DNA from: Incurvaria masculella
Lineage: Eukaryota > Arthropoda > Insecta > Lepidoptera > Incurvariidae
Assembly (NCBI GenBank): GCA_946894095.1
Contig: OX335656.1
Coordinates: 7,455,001-7,519,000, forward strand
Direction: 5' to 3'
Length of the DNA: 64,000 nucleotides
Made by a program: the position numbers and the translations under genes. Of this stretch, positions 31,201 to 42,719 are shown piece after piece. The notes beneath the pieces were generated by a model. The model was not told where the DNA came from and ran no database searches. It saw only the letters and a list, made by a program, of their open reading frames with translations. The stretch's first letter is position 1. Each line of letters begins with the position of its first letter.

Positions 31201-34200
31201 CTAATCGTTGAGTAATCCACCTCCTAAGTAATTGTATGAAATGAGCGAAAATTTTATAACTTAGAAACCAAACACAATTTTACAATGCCAACGGTCATCA
31301 GACATCTAGTTCGATTAAATAATGCTATTTAAAGCAAAATTTTGGATCTCTGGTAACAAATATGGGCATGATCTTCTTTCCACGTTTGTATGGGGAGTAG
31401 AGCGGGATGGCCCACCTTAAGGCGGCCCAACCCGGCGGGCCTAACTCATTCGCGCGCACGGTACAAAACCGTGCTGTTGCGCTCTGGGACCTTCTCTGTT
31501 TCAAAGAATAAGACAGGCTCCGTGATGAGGAAGATGCAACATGTCCACAAAAAAGACAATGTGCATAATGTATGATTTGGTAAGATTTACGAAAATTTTA
31601 ATTTCAAAACGACTTATAGCTAAAAGTAAACCACGACCGCTGTAGTCAAAAATCTAACAAAAACCAAATAGATCATAAATCTTGATTAAATAAGCTATGT
31701 CTGATGACTGAAATAAATAATCTTTTTACGATGTTCTTACTTTATCATTGCGTAATCCACCTCCAAAGTTATCGTATAAAACGCGCGAAAAATTCGAACT
31801 TTCGGACCTTATAACTTAGAAACAAAACACAATTTTACAATACCAATGGTCATCAGACATCTAGTTCGATCAAACAAAGCTATTTTGAGCAAAATTTTGG
31901 ATCTCTGACAAGAAATACGGGCGTGATCTTCTTTCCCCTTTTGTATGGGGAGATGAGCGGGTTGGGCCACCTTAAGTGACAAATGTCACAAGTTTGCTCC
32001 AGAAAATCTCGAAATATATATTATTGTTTATTGTCACAACAATTATAATAAATAAAATGAGTTATAATTTATTGTGTATAATGTGTAGTTTAATAATGTA
32101 AATTCCCATAATAAATGTTTTTTGATAGTGCATATTTCGCCCTTTTTTAGTGCATATTGCATGCATATTTTGGCATTTTGATAGTGCACATAATCAGATG
32201 CCTAGTTATTATACACTCTCGAATCCTGAAAATCCTTTTATTTACCGGGTTGGTAACTGTGGAATGCAATTCCTGCGGAGGTATTGCCGCAATGTACAAC
32301 CTAGGGTCCTACAGAGATGGTGTGAAAACGCACCTGACCAGACGGCATGGCTTTCGCAAACCCTGTGAAAGTTCAAATGCCCATCGCTGTCGACGGGCAC
32401 CATTTTGATAGCGTGGCGTACGCCACATGTGGCGCTATACATAAAAGATAGGCAACTCAAGGACAAGTTTCAAGAAAAACGGGCATAAAATAGTATTGTT
32501 GGATGACCTTAAGCTCAGCTCGGAGCCGGTTGCGACGCCATGAGTTCTCCTCGCCGCTCGGCTGCGACTGCACGCACATCTGCACCAGGCAGTTCCGGCA
32601 GAAGCAAGACTCCACCAGGCTCTGGTACGTCTGTACATGAAGACGACGGTAAAGTAAACGGGTCCAGCAATTACCGCAACGCAAAAAGAGTAATTTTAAT
32701 AGCATATTATATCTATGTACATATAGTAAACAAAATTAAGTTGGTTTAGAGAGCATTTTCAACTGTGTTGACAAGTTGGTTTTGGTTTTTGAACGAAAGA
32801 ATGACGACACAGATTTACAGAGCGAAAGTGAGTGGTGCAGATATTTATTGATTTATTTAGAAATATTATGTAATGAAATTGTACAGCATTTCAGTAGTTT
32901 CTTAAAAAAACAATGGTATAAGTCTTGTGATTGCGCTGTCAGCTTTTATGTCCATTAGATATCAACTACGTAAAGGAAGGCGAGTTTTGTCACTCTCGGT
33001 AGCCTAGCGCAGGTTCCTGTTTGATAATCGAGGCACTCTATATCTCTGGGCGCGGTTAGGTTTTGGATATGTGATTGTTTTCAACCGTAAAGCCTAGTCG
33101 TGGTTCAAAGTTTTTTTATGTAACTGGACATATATGACAATACCGCATCGAAAATGATACTAACTGCCCCAAAACACAACATTCCCTAAGGAATAAGGTT
33201 CCATGCCAGGACCTTCCCTTTGACCACAAAATTGAACTGGATGGAAAACACGGAAATATTTTCATTGCCGCTTCAACCATCTTTCATGCAATCCGATGGC
33301 ACCAAGCAGGCTAAACCGTACCAACAAGCAGGGGAAGGGGACCTACAGTTTAACATGAATTTTTAATCATGGCGCTCGCATTCATGCGAAATGCACTTGT
33401 CCTACTAAAAACGAGAACGAAAGTGAGGCATGAACAGGCCTGGGGTCGACGGCTCGCATGGATAATTCAATGTAGCTCAGTTAGCTACCTTCACATAGTT
33501 CTGACATGGTGCGTTAAGACAGGTATAATTACAGTGGCATTATCTATAACTGTATAAGCACACCATAAAAATATATCTGTAGAAGCGAAAGAAGTGTGCT
33601 ACAATCATACTGTATGTCCTTCTTATCAGTTCTGCAGCGTGATGGTATAAAACCGGCCAAGTGCGAGTCGGACTCGCACACGAAGGGTTCTGTACCATCG
33701 TACCAGATTAAAAAAAAAACAGGTATTTTGTATGGGGCCTCCATTTATCATTTTGTTATCATATCTATTTGTTGTTATACCGGCAACAGAAATACACACT
33801 CTGTGAAAATTTCAGCTGTCTATCTATTACGGTTCATGAGATAAAGCCCTGTGACGGATGGACGGACGGACGGACGGAGGGACGGACGGACAGTGGAGGT
33901 TTAGTAATAGGGTTCCGATTGGTACCCTTTGGGTACGGAACCTAAAAATGTAAAATAAATATCTGACAGACGTACTCGGTACCAGTCTCTGCTGGCTAGC
34001 AACGGCCGGAAGAGGGGCCAGCGGCGCGCGGTGAAGGCGGCCCAGCGCGAGGCGGGCAGCTGCGCGCGCAGCAGACGCCGCCAGCGCGTACACACGCACA
34101 CGCACGCGCACAGCGACAGGTCATCCAGGTAGCTGAATATACCCAGCAGCACTGCGCGCAACATGCAACGTACACTACATTACTGGAGTGATCCATAGCG

Positions 34201-37200
34201 AAACTAGCGCCATCTAGTAGTACACATTTTCTTTATTTATATGTTTTAGACAGGCAGCATATGCTGATGCGTCTAAATCCAGTAATTAAGGTGGCCCAAC
34301 CCGGCGGGACTAACTCATTCGCGGGCACTGTACAAAACCGTGCTGTTGCGCTCTGGGACCTTCTTCATTTCAAAGAAAAAGACAGGCTCTGTGATGAGGA
34401 AGATGCAACATGTCCACAAAAAAGACAATGTGCATAGTGTATGATTTGGTAAGATTTACGAAAATTTGGATTTCAAAACTACTTATAGCTAAAAGTAAAC
34501 CACGACCGCTGTAGTCAAAAATCTAAGAAAATTATTATTAATCTTGATTAAATAAACTATGTCTGATGACTAATCTTTTTAAGATTTTCTGACTTTATCA
34601 TTGCGTAATAAACCACCAAAGTTATTATATAAAACGCGCGAAAAATTCGAACTTTTGGACCTCATAACTTAGAAACCAAACACAATTTTGCAATGCCAAC
34701 GGTCATCAGACATCTAGTTCGATCAAATAAAGCTCTTTTGAGCAAAATTTGGGATCTCTGATAAGAAATATGGGAATGATCTTCTTTCCCCGTTTGTATT
34801 GGGGAGTTGAGTGGGTTGGGCCACCTTAACTTGATAAATTTAGTTGGTAAGTTGTTTTTTTTATAATTTTCTGTACTTTAGATTTTGTCTGACATGGTTA
34901 TCCAGTCTATTTTAAAATTGGTTGGTGGTCGTAGCGTTAATGACATCCTCTGGTATTTTATTCCGTGCCTCTATTACTCGGTTGGATATGTAGTTTTTGT
35001 AAGCATTCGTTCTAGAGGCCGTAACTTGCAGTTTCATGTTGTGCCCTCGAAGATGAACATTCTGGTTGCGTGCAAATATTTCAATGAGTTCTGGGCAGTC
35101 GTACTTAAAGGTGAGAATTTTGTAAACTTCGATTAGGTCCACTCTTTGGCGGCGTGACTCCAGAGTAGGCAGGTTTAGAGCTTTAAGTAGCTCAAGGCAG
35201 ATCTTGGTGAATCTTCTTTGTACCCGTTCCAACATATAGGGGAACCATTGTGTCTATTCGATTTAATGTAAGTGATTTAATTTTTAAATTTAAAGTACCC
35301 TCAGGCGGGAGCTGCTCAACGAGGCCCGGCGCAAGGTTGTCGGCGGGGCGCGGCGTGGACAGGATGTGCAAGCTGCGCTGCACGCTGGGCGGTGGCGGCG
35401 GCGGCGCCATGCCCACCGCGCCCGCTCCCACCGCGCCCGCACCTCCCGCAGCCCCCTCCTCCTCTGGGCTGATCTCGTTGTCTAGTGAGTTCTGAGGAAC
35501 ACATCATTCTGCTTAGTGCAAAGTCGGTGCCATCCTAAATATAATTAATCCTAATAACGTTAAATGTCAGTGGATATAATCAGAAATCACCATCAAGTTC
35601 AATGTAGCCGTGCTCATAAAAGGAATGTCCTGGCATGGCAACTCATTCGTTCGGAAATGGGGAGTGTTGGGCTAATATCATGACTGTTAGTGTTGTATAA
35701 GCCGTCCATGTCCAGTTACATAAAAAAAAGTATGGTTTTAGGAGCGAAGAAAAGCCAGCTGGAATTAAACTGAAAGCCATAGTCAGAACCACTTACTGTG
35801 CCTTTTGTACCTGGTGTAGTCACAATTGAACCCTTTCGATTCATCCTGTAGGTATTTGTCGTGCATGGTAGATTTTCCCTCGTTTCGCGCTTTGCAATAA
35901 GGCATTTTTTGTGCCAAAAACTCGGTCGATATCAACAGAACAGAACCTAAGGGGGTTAATCGTCGTTTTTGGATGCATAAACATCTAGATGTTCAGTATT
36001 TTGTACATATTAATTAAAAATGTACCTATACAAAAATCAAAATTTATATAGCTGTGCCACCTAAGTTGAAAAAACCATTTATTTAGCTACCAGCCAAAAG
36101 GTAATATAATCCTTTTGAATATCAGCACCACCTTGTCGATTTCTGTGGTTGATAGCACAGCCTGAAATTGTCACTTTTGTGGCTTCTACTTTAATAGCTG
36201 GGTAAAGTGCAAAATTTTGACACATTTGCACAATGCAAATTTATTCAAGAGATTTTCTCAAAATCTATATCTGAAGAATTTCACAACAATTGATACTGTT
36301 ATTGGTTATTTGTCCAGCATGGCAAACAGTTAATGTTACATAATATTATTCAAGTAACCAAGAAAATTTTATATTTTCATCAAAAACGGGAAAAATGGCC
36401 CAATTTTTTTTATTTAAAAGATGAACTTTAAGGAGTTTAGAAACTTAAACTTAAATCACTTTAATTTTAGACTGAATGTTGAATCCTACAGCATAATAAT
36501 ATAATTGGCTTGCCTTTTCATGCACAGTGTATAACAAAATAGCTGCAATTTTTTGAAATTTTAAACAACAATTGCTATCGTTGCCTTATCAATTCCCCTC
36601 GATTTGATGGCTCACTCCCGCTTTCCTGTGTCCCTGAAGCAGCCACATTTTTTGCTGTCTGGCTACTGGTCCTTGAGTGTTCGTTTGGTGTAATCGGCAT
36701 TTCTAATCTCACTTCTGACACCAATTTTTACATGGGAAAGGTGTAGTTAGAGCAAAAACATCAATATTCCATGATAGTCTTTTAATTCAAAGAGTTACTA
36801 ACAAACTCAAATAACTAACTAACTCAATAGAAAACACAATTTTACTACTTGTCGTTAATAACTTAGGAAAACATCACATGAAGCAAAGGTAATAATTATA
36901 TTATAAATAAGGGCGTCATAACATTTGGTAATGGCTAAGAGGATTGAAAAAAATTTTAGATAACACCCTAAGAGAATTCAGTAGTCACCTCATGCCAGAG
37001 CAGCACGGGCAGATTGTGCAAGCTGCAGCGGTTGGAGCGACGCTCGCTCCCGTAGTTAAGGTCGGACGGCTCATCGTTGCCAGAGTCTCCATCATCTGTT
37101 TTCTCACTAGGACAAATGTTTACATTAATACTCTTTATATATTTTTTTCTTTTTGAATAAATTTAAATGACATTGTGGGTGGGAAAATGCCTGATAACAA

Positions 37201-39422
37201 AGGACAAAAGTATGGCGAAATAGCGTGCCAGAAAAATACATAATTATGTAAAATAGTTAATTTAAAAAAAATAAGACATCTAGTATAACCTACTTTACAG
37301 TGTTATACATTTTAATAACCAAAGAGATTAACTAAATGACCATATGTTAGATAACAAAAGTACACAATTCTAAGAATATCAAGGAACTAAAATATTTTAA
37401 AAAAATATGATAAATGTTAAAAAAAAAAAAAAATGAGATTAGTTAAATGACAACATGTTAAATGAAAAAAACTCCACTATTCGGTCACAGTTCAATTTGA
37501 TCGGAAGATTTGTTAAGTATGTTGTATCATAAAATCATATTGGTCAGATAACAATATGATAGGTGAGCAATGCAAGACATAGCTCAGCATGGGGACTTGC
37601 TTCCTATTATGGATCATGATTTCAATCACTGCCCCTTTCATACACCACTTTCTTTCGCTTTCTGAGTCTGGGTTCATCAATAGACTAGGAGGTCGCGACA
37701 AAAATGGTAACGATAACGTAAATGGCTGAAACTGGGTTCACGGGATAAAGACCAACCCTCTGAATCTAATTGTGTCAGTCTGCCTGTTCTAAGTGGTTGC
37801 GTTACGTAGATAATACGACTGAAAAAGTAGTTATGGTGACAAAAAATATACATGATAATTTAAATGGATGCAAATGATGAAGCATGAAAGCATCAGTACA
37901 AACTTGCTTAGCAATACAAAAACTGAACAAATCTTTAGTTGCATTTCTTAGTTATAGGCGATTTAGGTTACAGATATAACTTTAGGTATTTTTAAGTATT
38001 TAATAAAAAAAATTAACTGGTTAACTATTGTTGTATAATTAATAGATATCAATGTTTCCAGACAATCAGTATGTTGATCAGCAGGTACATACCAGACCCT
38101 ATTTTATATAGCCATTCTAGATAACGCAACCACTTGGCGCAGGCAGACCGACATATTTAACATCAGAGGGTTGGTCTCTAACCTGTGAACCCAGATTCAG
38201 CCATTTACCTTATCGTGACCAAAAATGTCGTGACCTCCCGGAATACAATCCATGTAAAATGAGTAAGTAGGTAACATGAGCAAAATTCTCAAAAAACTTA
38301 AATACCAGTTTTTCTTAACCTCTTACATATTAGAAACTATAAGGTGATTGCGTAAACTGAGACATATTGTTGAAGTTATTGGTGTGTATCTAACCTGTAA
38401 AAATAGGAGGTCGGGAGATAAGAGGCGAAGTCCGGAAATAGGAATGCGTGGCAAGTGATGCATACAGGTTCTCCAAAACTTGGGCCGTAGTATCCGTTGC
38501 ATACAGAGCATGATGTGTTCTGCAAATAAAGTTCTGAATAGCAATTAAATATATCAGTGTATTTCATTGAATTTGTATTTTTCGATCAATACTAAAACAA
38601 AAAAAAACTGATTAAAATATGCGCCTGATCTTTTGTAATGGTTTACCGTACATTCCAAATCATGTGGACAGTCTACACACTGAACAGAGTGAATATGTAC
38701 GCTCTGAATTGTTATCGCTACTCAAAGCCACAATGTCACTACAGACTGGAAGACCCAAATCAGAACAAACTTGAGCAGGAGATATGCGAAAGAGCCTATC
38801 TAACGATTTCGAGAATACCACGAAAGCCTCAAGACGGGTTGCTACAGAGTTGCCTACCAAGACTAACAAACGCTGAAACCCCATTATTATTTTTAAATAC
38901 AAGTGCACACTTGTACTTGTACACTTTGCACGATCCGTGCGCGGTTTTGAGTGACGTAACTTATGTTAACATGCAATTCATGGTTATGAAAATGATAAAC
39001 TCGGGACGATCATAATAGCGCATATGGTTGCTGTCTACGATATTCGAAAATCAGCAGTCGCAAACTTGATCCCTTCCACCAGCTCAGATAGTGTCTTATA
39101 GGGCAACATGGTTGATCATGCTTCATTGATGCAATGCCTGCAATGCTGTGCATGTATTATAGTTTTAATTGCAGTTTAGCATTCATGATGATATGTAAAA
39201 TTATAAGCAAATCATTAAAGTTCCTAAGATGCAAAATTCGCAGCACGTTCGCAGTTTACCTCTTGCAAAAATACTGTGAAGTAGAGTTACGATATTTACA
39301 TTATATTCAAATAGTGCGAGCGGTCCAATGGTTGTCGGAGTCTGCAACTCCGGAGGAAGCTTGTCCCCGGAACGCTCAAGTCGCGCTATGTACTCCACAA
39401 ATTCTTCACCAACCGCCGACAT
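28267..39422 (-). CDS. F-box protein fused to a cysteine-less E2 ubiquitin-conjugating fold, nine exons
   Basis: Exons 5' to 3' (minus): 39260-39422 (ATG at 39422), 38395-38533, 36989-37106, 35299-35491, 33976-34151, 32508-32630, 30506-30648, 29144-29315, 28267-28398 (TAA). All phases match (1359 bp, 452 residues), with GT/AG borders. Order: unknown N-terminus; a CxxC-x12-CxxC motif at 63-82; an acidic/Gly-Pro-rich linker; an F-box at about 199-245 (LPPE/VLLGIFSYLDDLSLC) that should bind Skp1; a Cys cluster (CFCRNC) near 272; and an E2 fold at about 295-440. The E2 part keeps HPN (368-370) and TISKVLISIQSLL, but the catalytic Cys eight residues after HPN is Gly378 (GDVGIDS, codon GGC). F-box proteins pick substrates for SCF ligases and Cys-less E2s act as binders; a combined role is inference. 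I do not recognise a named orthologue. Confidence 0.85.
29763..30311. mobile_element. TTAA-flanked MITE, copy 2
   Basis: TTAAGGTGGCCCATCCCG at the left and GGTTGGGCCACCTTAA at the right. Full length at about 549 bp, inside the intron between the last two E2-fold exons but one. Confidence 0.85.
30776..30852. repeat. (TTTA)n microsatellite
   Basis: Tetranucleotide TTTA repeats with regularly spaced TTAC variants (period about 20 bp), in the intron 5' of the DPPEG exon of the F-box/E2 gene. Confidence 0.85.
31147..31420. mobile_element. TTAA MITE, truncated copy 3
   Basis: Right half of the MITE, running to GGGATGGCCCACCTTAA. The left part is missing from about 31147. It shares its terminal TTAA (31417-31420) with the next copy, so the two abut directly. 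Confidence 0.75.
31417..31975. mobile_element. TTAA-flanked MITE, copy 4
   Basis: Starts TTAAGGCGGCCCAACCCG and ends GGTTGGGCCACCTTAA; about 559 bp. Opposite in orientation to copy 2. Lies in the intron before the DPPEG exon. Confidence 0.85.
33110..33345 (-). repeat. SINE fragment
   Basis: Reverse copy with CCATGCCAGGACCTTCCC and ATTGCCGCTTCAACCAT. Located in the intron between the F-box exon and the Cys-cluster exon. Confidence 0.6.
33640..33945 (+). repeat. interspersed repeat with internal (GACG)n
   Basis: Contains ACGGTTCATGAGATAAAGCC, a (GGAC/GACG) microsatellite at 33856-33892 and the terminal block GGGTACGGAACCT. Same family as 23836-24120 and 42150-42515. Ends about 30 bp from the F-box exon donor at 33976. 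Confidence 0.7.
34286..34829. mobile_element. TTAA-flanked MITE, copy 5
   Basis: Starts TTAAGGTGGCCCAACCCG at 34286 and ends GGTTGGGCCACCTTAA at 34829. About 135 bp upstream of the F-box exon acceptor (34151). Confidence 0.85.
34840..35235 (-). pseudogene. LINE 3'-end fragment
   Basis: Minus-strand frame with LERVQRRFTKICLELL, LPTLESRRQRVDLIEVYKIL and NRVIEARNKIPEDVINA, the C-terminal motifs of the LINE family at 3188-4281 but more diverged. Only the last about 110 codons remain. In the intron before the F-box exon. Confidence 0.8.
35597..35735 (+). repeat. SINE 3' fragment
   Basis: Contains AAGTTCAATGTAGCCGTGCT, TGTCCTGGCATGGCAAC and a tail ending in A-runs. About 105 bp upstream of the Gly/Pro-rich exon acceptor (35491). 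Confidence 0.6.
35740..36985. other. intron, nothing recognised
   Basis: AT-rich intronic sequence of the F-box/E2 gene. I see no exon, RNA gene or clear repeat. Confidence 0.4.
37683..37815 (+). repeat. short conserved repeat, copy 2
   Basis: AATGGCTGAAACTGGGTTCA and AAGACCAACCCTCTGAA match the copies at 26089 and 38113. It forms an inverted pair with the 38113 copy, with about 300 bp between them. Confidence 0.6.
38113..38250 (-). repeat. short conserved repeat, copy 3 (inverted)
   Basis: Its reverse complement carries GGAGGTCACGAC, AATGGCTGAATCTGGGTTCA and GACCAACCCTCTGATG. It faces copy 2, so the intron RNA could fold into a long hairpin here. Confidence 0.6.
38900..39020 (+). repeat. 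diverged repeat shared with 6995-7170
   Basis: Blocks such as TTTGCACGATCCGTGC and GTGACGTAA...TATGT match the reverse of 6995-7170. Lies in intron 1 of the F-box/E2 gene. Confidence 0.45.
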
Positions 39423-39572
39423 TTCACCCAAAGAATATTTCGCCTAAACAATACCACAGATCAGATGAAAATCCACTTGACTGACATGACATTTGGTGCA
39501 GTGTTGCCTGCTGCGTTACGATATGCCATATTACGGCATAAGCTCTAAATGGGAATTATTGGAAGTTTCTCA

Positions 39573-40113
39573 TTAAGGTGGCCCAACCCGCTCATTTCCC
39601 CGTACAAAAGGGGAAAGAAGATTTCTAGATATCGAGATCCAAAATTTTGCTCAATATAGCTTTATTTGATTGAAATAGATGTCTGATGACCATTGGCATT
39701 GTAAAATTGTGTTTGGTTTCCAAGTTATAACGTCCGAAAGTTCGGATTTTTCGCGCGTTTTATACAATTACTTTGGAGGTGGATTACGCAATGATAAAGT
39801 AAGAACATCTTAAAAAGATTAGTCATCAGACATAGCTTGTTTAATCAAGATTTATAATCTATTTGGTTTTTGTTAGATTTTTGACTACAGCGGTCGTGCT
39901 TTACTTTTAGCTATAAGTCGTTTTGAAATTAAAATTTTCGTAAATCTTACCAAATCATACACTATGCACATTGTCTTTTTTGTGGACAGGTTGCATCTTC
40001 CTCATAACGGAGCCTGTATTATTCTTAGAAACAGAGAAGGTCCCAGAGCGCAACAGCACGGTTTTGTACCATGCCCGCAAATGAGTTGAGGCCGCCGGGT
40101 TGGGCCACCTTAA
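39573..40113. mobile_element. TTAA-flanked MITE, copy 6
   Basis: TTAAGGTGGCCCAACCCG at 39573 and GGTTGGGCCACCTTAA ending at 40113. It lies about 150 bp upstream of the F-box/E2 start codon, so its left part may sit in or next to the promoter. Confidence 0.85.
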
Positions 40114-40274
40114 ATCATGCTATTTCGGCTCGAACGATCTTGATTAAATTTGGTAGATGGATACATTGTCCTTGACCAGTTTGACCCTATTTTGGATCAG
40201 TCATGTGGGCTACTTTTTATCCATGAAATAATTTAGCCGACACTAACCCGAGCGGAGCCGGGTACTGCAGCTAG
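40114..40274 (+). mobile_element. Helitron 3'-end fragment
   Basis: Ends GAGCGGAGCCGGGTACTGCA then CTAG followed by T. This matches the other Helitron ends in the window (42594, 43908, 63114), although the stem is poor here. Confidence 0.55.
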
Positions 40275-40713
40275 TTAATAATGAAGCCATTTATATTATG
40301 AGCACAGATGGTAATCGTTACATTGTGATGATTTCTAGAGTATTAAGGTCTACCCGCACTAGGCGGAACTGCACTGCAGCGGAGCGACGGCGACGCGGCC
40401 CTACTTGAGTATACCGCACTAGCGCGACACTACGCGGCAAATTTTGCTTGCAGTCGTTCGGAAACTTCTGAGCAAGATGGAAAAAACTCAGATGGATTTT
40501 ATAATAGTTACTTTGCTCTGTGAGGAAGAAAATCATCGATATAAAAAAAAATTAGATGCGTTCTGAGCTTTCCCCTGCGTGTCAAGTCAGGTACTTAATT
40601 CGAACAATTTAGAGTACCTGAGCTATCAGTCTCAATACACTCGTCACGGCGTTCGCGCGTGTTCGCCGAATATATAGGTGCTAGTAATAGGTGCTGCTCT
40701 ATGGTAAGAAGGA

Positions 40714-40803
40714 AAGAATCCGCCGCCGTGTGTGGTGAAAACATGCAAAAACTATTACGGGAAAGTCAAGAAGGAAGACGGAATCACATATCTTCTATCT
40801 AAA
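40714..40803 (+). pseudogene. THAP-domain N-terminal fragment
   Basis: The frame CVVKTCKNYYGKVKKEDG followed by ITY has the Cys-x4-Cys and basic run of the start of a THAP domain. The expected Met-Pro before the first Cys is lost and a stop follows after SKF. Probably a decayed transposon-linked or host THAP exon. Confidence 0.45.
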
Positions 40804-41874
40804 TTCTAATAATCTATCACATTTTTATCAAATGGCGTTATTTTATGGTGATGAATGTAGTGAGTATGGCGTACGGCGCGGTGTCGTGATATCCAACATT
40901 GAACGACACAACTATCGAAAAACCAGTATCTCGTTCTAACATACGTATATCGTATGAAGTACTTCACTGTAGGTCTCTGTCCTTCATGCATTTGTGGTGT
41001 GAGTGTGTGTGTATCGTGTTCACCGGAGGATGGTGTTCTATCAGACAAGTGTGCGCCCTTTCTAGCATACATGATTTTCTTATTTAGGTCCCTCTCGCTC
41101 TCGTGCAACAGAACGGGGCGGATAACTATGGGTTACCAGTTTAAAAAAAGATATCTGAGGTGAGGATAAATACGAAAGTTGCACTTTAAAATAATTGATT
41201 TACTTAATGTTTTGTGTGTAAATTAAATTCAGATTTTATATTTGTTTATAAATAGTAATTCGAGTATGTAATGAACAATTTAGATGGCAAAACGTTTAAT
41301 CACTACATAGTATAAAACAAAGTCGCTTTCTCTGTCCCTATATCCCTATGTCCCTATGTCCCCATATCCCCATGTATGCTTAAATCTTTAAAACTACGCA
41401 ACGGATTTTGATGCGGTTAATAGATAGAGTGAATAAAGAGGAAGGTTTATATGTATAACATCCATTAAATAGTGGAGAAATACTGTTATTTTTGATGTTT
41501 CCAAAGTGATGTCGTAAAAAAATATTTTTTTTCCGCTTACATTGCAAACGCATGCTGAATCCTACGAGATTTATCAAAGGAATGTACTAAGTATTGTACA
41601 CAATGAAAAAGTCTACAGAAAACTCCGCGATGGTATATGTCTATCTCTTATGGATATCCCACAATAACATTTTTTTGTCATTTACTTTTTACGACAAATA
41701 ATGGCTAATTTTCGAAGCGATTTTAACCAATACAGCATTCATTCTTATCCAATTAAATACCTTAAATACATTGTTGATTTAATATAGATCAATATGGCCC
41801 TTTACAGCATATGATTTCAATGAATATTTTCGAAGATATTAGAGATTGAAAAATTGCGGGAGGTAGCGTTTGCG

Positions 41875-41960
41875 GCGGTCGGCCGGTCAGGGCGGCGCGC
41901 GGCGGGAGCGTGCCTATAAATAGTGCGTCGGAGGCCGCGGTTCTCCCTCAGCGGTGGGCC
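41875..41960 (+). promoter_or_regulatory. GC-rich core-promoter-like block
   Basis: A sharply GC-rich island in AT-rich DNA contains a consensus TATA box (CTATAAATAG at about 41913-41922). About 25-30 bp downstream is CGGTTCTCCCTCAGCGGTGG, a plausible start region. It may be a captured promoter fragment; no coding exon follows. Confidence 0.35.
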
Positions 41961-42149
41961 TAAACGTTATTTTCCAATACTATCTCATTCCTTATTCGTT
42001 ACTGCGTAAGAACGAGTATCAAAACCTGTTATTAATAACGGGTTTTGATACTAGACTGATATCAATGGCTGACCACTGCAAAATATTTTTTTTTTAAATC
42101 ATTTAATGCAGGTCTTAAATAAATACACTCCTTGTAAATATTTCAGCTA

Positions 42150-42515
42150 CCTACCTATTACGGTTCATAAGATACAGCCCTGTGTCAGACGGACGGACGG
42201 ACGGATGGATGGACGGATGGACAGTGGAGGCTTGGTAATAGGGTTCTGTTTACACCCTTTGGGTACGAAACCCTAAAAATTATTTAACTTATAAATAAAA
42301 AAATATTCTCATTAAAAAGTTACATGAAAAAATCAGACATTACATGAAAATTTCAGCTGCCTACCTATTACGGATCATGAGATACAGCCCTGTGACAGAC
42401 GTACGGACGGACGGATGGACGGACGGGCGGACGGACGGACGGACGGACGGACGGACAGCGCAGGCTTAGTAATAGGGTTCCGTTTTCACCCTTTGGGTAC
42501 GGAACCCTAAAAATG
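42150..42515 (+). repeat. two GGTACGGAACCCT-family repeats with (GACG)n arrays
   Basis: Two tandem-like copies (about 42150-42270 and 42345-42515). Each has CTATTACGG(T/A)TCAT(A/G)AGATACAGCCCTGTG, a GGAC/GACG microsatellite and a TTTGGGTACG(G/A)AACCCTA end. Nested in Helitron copy A. Confidence 0.7.
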
Positions 42516-42719
42516 CTTTATTTGTGCATCATTGTGTCAAAATAATATTTTTTTAAATGATTTATGCCCGTGCAAAGCCGGGACGGGCTGCTAGTAAATA
42601 ATAATAAAAGAATGTCATAGTACCAGCCAAAATAAAAAGTGTTTGGCGAATTTTGTACAATGCCCCAGCCATTGGCCTCAGCTCTATTCAAAGTGGCCCA
42701 ACTAACTTCAATCCGCCAG

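Larger units (their letters stand above)
41308..42594 (+). mobile_element. non-autonomous Helitron, copy A
   Basis: The 5' part (TATAAAACAAAGTCGCTTTC, then AAACTACGCAACGGATTTTG and AATAGATAGAGTGAATAAAG) matches the element at 62115. The 3' end has the stem GCCCGT...ACGGGC at 42566-42588, then TGCTAG followed by T. This is the Helitron hairpin-CTRR arrangement. No Rep/helicase gene. It contains a GC-rich block with a TATA box (41875-41960) and two nested GGTACGGAACCCT repeats. Confidence 0.75.

Noticed and set aside
32150..32410. Possible zinc-finger-like frame (C-x2-C...H-x4-H) in an F-box/E2 intron
   Set aside because: Short, without a start or neighbouring exon, and overlapping frames are equally open. 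Too weak to call.
33827..34196. Alternative frames over the F-box exon (Cys/Arg-rich)
   Set aside because: Only one frame continues the F-box consensus and keeps phase with both neighbouring exons.
38638..39015. Open frames on both strands within intron 1 of the F-box/E2 gene, considered as an extra exon
   Set aside because: The exon-1 donor (phase 1) joins the acceptor at 38533 in the right phase without it, and the right part matches a dispersed repeat (6995-7170).
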